From Pseudomonas abietaniphila (GTDB lineage: Bacteria > Pseudomonadota > Gammaproteobacteria > Pseudomonadales > Pseudomonadaceae): DNA of 64,000 bases. The stretch is taken from contig NZ_FNCO01000003.1 of NCBI RefSeq assembly GCF_900100795.1, positions 468,876-532,875 of the forward strand, given 5' to 3'. The notes beneath the pieces were generated by a model. That model searched no databases. It had not been told where the DNA came from and saw only the letters and a list, made by a program, of their open reading frames with translations. This document shows, piece after piece, positions 60,949-64,000 of this stretch. The translations under genes and the position numbers were made by a program. Within the stretch, counting starts at the first letter, position 1; each line of letters opens with the position of its first letter.

Positions 60949-62255
60949 ACCCCCGGAATCTGAGTGATTTCGGGGGTCTTCGTTGTTTCATTTGGTGGAG
61001 CCGGGGGGATTTGAACCCCCGTCCCGCCCTTTATTATCGCGGCCTGTATGGTTGTTGCTGCTGAAATGTCGCTATGACCCGATTTTTCAGAGCCCGGCGG
61101 CGAGGTTTCAGCCTGGGTACCGAACATCGCTGCGGCCTTGCTGCCAGACATGTCGGAGTCGCTCGGGATCCACCGACCATAGACGCGGGCGATCATTGTC
61201 CAGTCTTTGTGCCCCATCTGCTTTGCCACCCACATCGGGTGTTCACCGGCCGACAGCATCATTGATGCGTATGTATGGCGCGTCTGGTATGGGTTGCGAT
61301 AGCGGACCTTCGCCTTTCTGGTGAGCGGTATCCAAAAACTCTTCCTGATGGCTTGGTCGCCATCGAAAGGTTTGTTGTAACGCTGGTCCTGAAATATCAC
61401 CCCGCCTTCCAAGTACGTGAAGGTCTTCTGAGCCTGCAAAGCTTCCAGCGCCATTGGCAGCAGCTTTACATCACGAATCCCCGCCGCCGTCTTCGGAACC
61501 TCCGCTTCCTTGGCTGCTTTGGTCAAGCCGCGAGTAATCCTCACTTCCTTTCGCAGCCAATCGATATCCCCCCACTCAAGCGCTACAAGCTCACTGGTCC
61601 TGAGCCCCGTCCACATCGCGAACTGGATCATGTTCCGGTACTGGCCTTGGGCAGCCGATAACAGCTCACGCTGTTCTTCAGGTGAGAACGGATCAATCTC
61701 ATCTTCAGTTTTCGGCTTTTCCTTCCTCAGATACGTCCAGCCCTCGAGCGGATTTACTTCGAGCAACTCTTCGTCGACAGCGTCACCCAGAGCTGAGCGC
61801 AGGCAGCTCTGAATGTTCGAGAGCCGCTTGTTCGAAGCGTCGATCTTGATCATCGACTCTTTGACCATCTTCCTGCTGATCAGCACCAGTGGCTGATCAC
61901 CCATTGCAGGGATCAGCACACCGTTGATGATTTTGCTGTAACCGTCGATGGTACTGGCTTTCAGTTCTTTCGCCTTGCGATCCTTCCAGGCCAGAAGATA
62001 GTTGCTCAGGGGGATTTGCCCGGTCTTATAGCCGACGCGGGCGGTACGCTTGGAGTTTGGGAAGGTGGCCGCGTAATCGAACGTTCCGTTGTAGATCGCC
62101 AGTTCGATTGCGGCCTTATGCTGCTCGACGCGTTTCAGGTTAGCGGGGCTGGGCTCAAGCGGGATTCGCTCGCGGCACTGGGCGCCCTCATACATGAAAC
62201 TGAGCTCAATACTACTTTTTGACGCTGCCCTGACGCCGCTGCGCTTTCCACCCAT
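60870..62255 (-). CDS. Tyrosine-type site-specific integrase (ssrA-targeting)
   Basis: A 461-residue phage integrase: N-terminal arm-binding DUF3596-like domain (about 1-70), core-binding SAM-like domain (about 82-175) and catalytic domain with Arg219 ('TGLRTSELV'), Lys256, Arg326 in 'YQTRHTYAS' (the usual first His of box II is Tyr323, common in this branch), His349 ('MGHKD') and nucleophile Tyr359 ('ARVYGRW'). Residues from about 410 are encoded by an ssrA 3' end and the chromosomal DNA beyond it, so the C-terminal 50 residues come from the host side of the junction. The excisionase gene overlaps its start. Confidence 0.93.
   Translation of the reverse strand: MGGKRSGVRAASKSSIELSFMYEGAQCRERIPLEPSPANLKRVEQHKAAIELAIYNGTFDYAATFPNSKRTARVGYKTGQIPLSNYLLAWKDRKAKELKASTIDGYSKIINGVLIPAMGDQPLVLISRKMVKESMIKIDASNKRLSNIQSCLRSALGDAVDEELLEVNPLEGWTYLRKEKPKTEDEIDPFSPEEQRELLSAAQGQYRNMIQFAMWTGLRTSELVALEWGDIDWLRKEVRITRGLTKAAKEAEVPKTAAGIRDVKLLPMALEALQAQKTFTYLEGGVIFQDQRYNKPFDGDQAIRKSFWIPLTRKAKVRYRNPYQTRHTYASMMLSAGEHPMWVAKQMGHKDWTMIARVYGRWIPSDSDMSGSKAAAMFGTQAETSPPGSEKSGHSDISAATTIQAAIIKGGTGVQIPPAPPNETTKTPEITQIPGVLRFHGRLSPTLRPTPQLTHYRMQSL
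60949..60977 (-). terminator. Terminator of the ssrA 3' end
   Basis: Minus strand: ACCCCCG ... CGGGGGT with a 15-base loop, followed by TTTTGCG; it lies 16 bases after the ssrA tail. Confidence 0.8.
60993..61027 (-). repeat. Displaced 3' end of tmRNA (ssrA), attachment site
   Basis: Minus strand: GGACGGGGG-TTCAAAT-CCCCC-CGGCTCC-ACCA, a T-arm plus acceptor strand with CCA. CGGCTCC pairs with the GGGGCCG that starts Pseudomonas tmRNA. No tRNA body precedes it. The intact ssrA is expected at the other end of the element, beyond 64000. Confidence 0.7.
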
Positions 62256-62413
62256 TCCTCATATCCTTCTACATCGATCAGCGGCTTATTGTCAGGCGCA
62301 TGTCTCCACACCTGGCCTTTCGGCCATGTGCCATCCTGAATCTTCGATCTGATTGCGGCCTCAGTGTAGCCGCTCTCAACCGCAAACTGGCTGATGGTTT
62401 TATATCTGACCAT
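62135..62413 (-). CDS. Excisionase-like small DNA-binding protein
   Basis: A 92-residue protein with a winged-helix/MerR-like Xis fold at the N-terminus: 'YKTISQFAVESGYTEAAIRS' then 'GTWPKGQVWRHAPDNKPLIDVEGYEEW'. The last 40 codons overlap the integrase start in another frame (121 bases), so the natural end could be functionally irrelevant. Position next to the integrase supports the excisionase call. Confidence 0.8.
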   Translation of the reverse strand: MVRYKTISQFAVESGYTEAAIRSKIQDGTWPKGQVWRHAPDNKPLIDVEGYEEWVESAAASGQRQKVVLSSVSCMRAPSAASESRLSPAPLT

Positions 62414-62432
62414 TGCTACCTCCGTCCGGGGT

Positions 62433-63374
62433 CTATGCGGGATTGAGTGGTTGGGTCAGTTCGTGGCCGTACGGCACGCGGAAGCCCGATGCGTTGCGGT
62501 GCCCGCCGCCGCCGTACTGCTTGGCGACTTCCGATACATCCAGCCCTTCGTCAGTGCTGCGAAGGCTGAACACTCGACCATCAGGTGTATCCCAGTAGCA
62601 GGCGGCGAATGGTTCGCCTTGGGCCATCAGGTGCCCGGCATCGCTGGTGAGCGTGTACGGCAGGCTGGCGGCTGGAACATCATGGCCACCAATTACCATG
62701 CGGCGCTTGGTCACCGACACCAGTTCGGCGACGTCCTTGTGGTGCTTGCGCTCGATTGCTGCACCATCAGATCGAAGCGTTTGCACGTCGGCGGCCATCA
62801 GTTGATCCCAGACTTCAAAGTCGTATGGGTAGCTGAACAGGTTGGCTTGTATTTCGCGGGTGCCGTCCAGCTTGAACAACCACAGGTCGCGGTCCTCGAT
62901 GTGGCGGAGCAACTGCGGCGGCTCTTGATCAGGGAAATAGTGATCCCACGCCAGCATCGCACCGCTGCGGTTCATGTCGAAGCAGCAGGCGATCGCAGGA
63001 CCGCCTTGACACATTGCCATGTCGTGAGCGGTTTTCCAGCCCAGCAAGGGCGATCCGTTGTCATGGCGGATATCGGTTTCAATGCCGGCGTGGAACGGTT
63101 CAAATCGTGCCAAATCTTCCGCAGCACTTTTATGGTGGTCCAAGACGATGATGCTGTGCGCCTGGCGCGCAAGGCTCGACAACACGTCGTACTTGTAGCT
63201 GAAGTCAACCAGAACAACATCCTTGCCGGTCACGTCGGGTGGCTCTTGCCCGTAAACACCAGCAACAAACTCGACTCCAGAGCCCAAGGCCTTGCGGACA
63301 ACCCAGGCCGCACCGAAACCGTCGGCGCAGTTACCGTGATAGATGCACATCGTTTTGCGTTGAATATCAGTCAT
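62433..63374 (-). CDS. DHH-family phosphoesterase, phage type
   Basis: A 313-residue DHH/DHHA1 hydrolase: 'YHGNCADGFGAAW' (first metal site), 'VVLVDFSYK', 'IIVLDHHK' (DHH-like motif at 79-81), 'FDMNRSGAMLAWDH', and a DHHA1 end 'GGGGHRNASGF' near residue 292. Relatives are RecJ, nanoRNase and cyclic-dinucleotide phosphodiesterases; many Pseudomonas phages carry a copy near the integrase. It could degrade short oligonucleotides or signalling nucleotides. GGAGA lies 5 bases before the ATG. Confidence 0.87.
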   Translation of the reverse strand: MTDIQRKTMCIYHGNCADGFGAAWVVRKALGSGVEFVAGVYGQEPPDVTGKDVVLVDFSYKYDVLSSLARQAHSIIVLDHHKSAAEDLARFEPFHAGIETDIRHDNGSPLLGWKTAHDMAMCQGGPAIACCFDMNRSGAMLAWDHYFPDQEPPQLLRHIEDRDLWLFKLDGTREIQANLFSYPYDFEVWDQLMAADVQTLRSDGAAIERKHHKDVAELVSVTKRRMVIGGHDVPAASLPYTLTSDAGHLMAQGEPFAACYWDTPDGRVFSLRSTDEGLDVSEVAKQYGGGGHRNASGFRVPYGHELTQPLNPA

Positions 63375-63388
63375 CGGATTCTCCGGGC

Positions 63389-63898
63389 TTATGCAGGGTT
63401 GAGTGATGGATACTTAGCCAACACGGCATCCGCGACCTTCATCGCGGCTTGGGCATCATTGACGTAGGCTGGATCGAAACCGCCGCACAGATAAATAGTG
63501 GCTTGGCAGGCACGTAGGTTTTCCCGGTTCAGCTTCAGAGCCGCGGTCAGTTCTTCGCGCATGACGCCTTCTGCACGGCCGATATTCCAGAAGCGTTTTG
63601 CCCAGTGATCACCCGGAGGCTGATTGTTGCCCTGATATCCGAGTGCGATCGCACCGGCAATCAAGTCGCACAGGTCGCGCTTGTAGGCGTTGTCGCCGTC
63701 GATGCTCAGGCCTCGTCTGCGCAAGGTGCTGACCACCTCGTCATCTTCCAAATCTTGGTCCTTGAGTACGATTTCTTCTTCCGGCTTGCCGGGTGTGTAA
63801 ATCACCAGGGCGATTTTCGCGTTCGGCCAAAGGTGTTCGCTTATTTCTACCAACGCATCGTTGGCGATCTGGTTGAAGCGCTGCAGTATTGCGGACAT
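63389..63898 (-). CDS. Phage-type hypothetical protein
   Basis: A 169-residue soluble protein; start at 63898 (MSAILQRFNQ) with GAGG 7 bases upstream, against an earlier in-frame start at 63922. Mixed alpha/beta N-terminus ('NAKIALVIYTPGKPEEEIVL') and helical C-terminus ('LKLNRENLRACQATIYLCGG'). No family named; similar genes sit in the early region of Pseudomonas prophages. It ends 15 bases before the DHH gene, so they share a transcript. Confidence 0.7.
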   Translation of the reverse strand: MSAILQRFNQIANDALVEISEHLWPNAKIALVIYTPGKPEEEIVLKDQDLEDDEVVSTLRRRGLSIDGDNAYKRDLCDLIAGAIALGYQGNNQPPGDHWAKRFWNIGRAEGVMREELTAALKLNRENLRACQATIYLCGGFDPAYVNDAQAAMKVADAVLAKYPSLNPA

Positions 63899-63952
63899 AG
63901 CGATACCTCGCCCGCCGTACACCGGCAGGCATGTGGATAGATGGGGAAGGGG

Positions 63953-64000
63953 TTACTTGACGAGATGCGGCTTCGGCGCCGGCATATACATGCCATTGCA
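63953..64000 (-). CDS. C-terminal end of a further phage-element gene (partial)
   Basis: Fifteen codons and a TAA on the minus strand: 'NGMYMPAPKPHLVK'-stop, entering from the right edge. It is followed by the hypothetical gene at 63898 with a 54-base gap. Too short to name. Confidence 0.4.
   Translation of the reverse strand, partial: CNGMYMPAPKPHLVK

Noticed and set aside
60993..61027. An intact tRNA or tmRNA gene at this position
   Set aside because: Only the T-arm and acceptor strand are present; the DNA upstream on the same strand is integrase coding sequence.
1..64000. CRISPR arrays
   Set aside because: No set of regularly spaced identical repeats was found; the repeated motifs are paired REP-type palindromes and att repeats.

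Overview
The window is a chromosomal segment of a Pseudomonas, probably of the fluorescens/syringae type; the species is not determined. Evidence: gene order pilA-pilB-pilC-pilD-coaE-yacG with a tRNA-Thr beyond pilA, the ampD-ampE pair next to nadC and a DUF1631 gene, DUF3094 next to DUF1780, GC-rich codon use, and the intergenic inverted repeats (GTGGGAGCGAATTC... and GTAGGAGCGCGCTTGC... types) common in this genus.

Left part, 1-28.8 kb, is core and catabolic DNA. It starts with the end of pgeF and clpB behind a sigma-32 promoter, then a four-tRNA operon (Asn, Pro, Lys, Pro) and an orphan pstS. An L-rhamnonate-type catabolic cluster follows (aldolase, dehydratase, MFS transporter, LysR regulator), then a GAF-PAS-GGDEF diguanylate cyclase and a type II NADH dehydrogenase. 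A second sugar-acid/carboxylate cluster of unknown substrate spans 13.9-19.2 kb (AraC regulator, MFS transporter, FAH-fold hydrolase, SDR, 2-hydroxyacid dehydrogenase). The type IV pilus operon follows, with a perfect-looking sigma-54 promoter in front of pilA.

At 28.8 kb a tRNA-Thr(CGT) carries a small integration scar. A 22-bp copy of its 3' end recurs at 33.26 kb and bounds a 4.4-kb integrase-less island. The island holds decaying genes, a possible PD-(D/E)XK nuclease, a YecR-like lipoprotein, a PrtN-like activator and an unknown protein. Core genes resume at 33.3-51.0 kb: nadC, a DUF1631 gene, ampDE, a PotE-type antiporter with an Orn/Lys/Arg decarboxylase behind an ANR/FNR-like box, an HPP transporter, sotB and a type V autotransporter.

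From 51.3 kb to the end is accessory DNA that looks like stacked insertions at the 3' end of the tmRNA gene (ssrA). A diverged ssrA-tail-like sequence with its own terminator lies at 51.3 kb. A better-preserved ssrA tail with terminator lies at 60.95-61.03 kb, inside the end of a tyrosine integrase gene. Between them is a visibly AT-richer block with two convergent units. One is PP2C phosphatase - Ser/Thr kinase - Ser/Thr kinase, resembling the kinase-kinase-phosphatase (KKP) anti-phage module of Pf prophages. The other is an overlapping pair of subtilisin-like protease and AAA ATPase, resembling IetS/IetA. The second kinase has a C-terminal domain resembling a cold-shock (OB-fold) domain, the first an FHA-like tail, and the AAA protein a C-terminal helix-turn-helix. 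These are the parts most likely to be new. To the right lie a decayed DUF3987 (YfjI-type) gene and then a newer phage-like element (integrase, excisionase, DHH phosphoesterase, phage hypothetical) that runs off the window.
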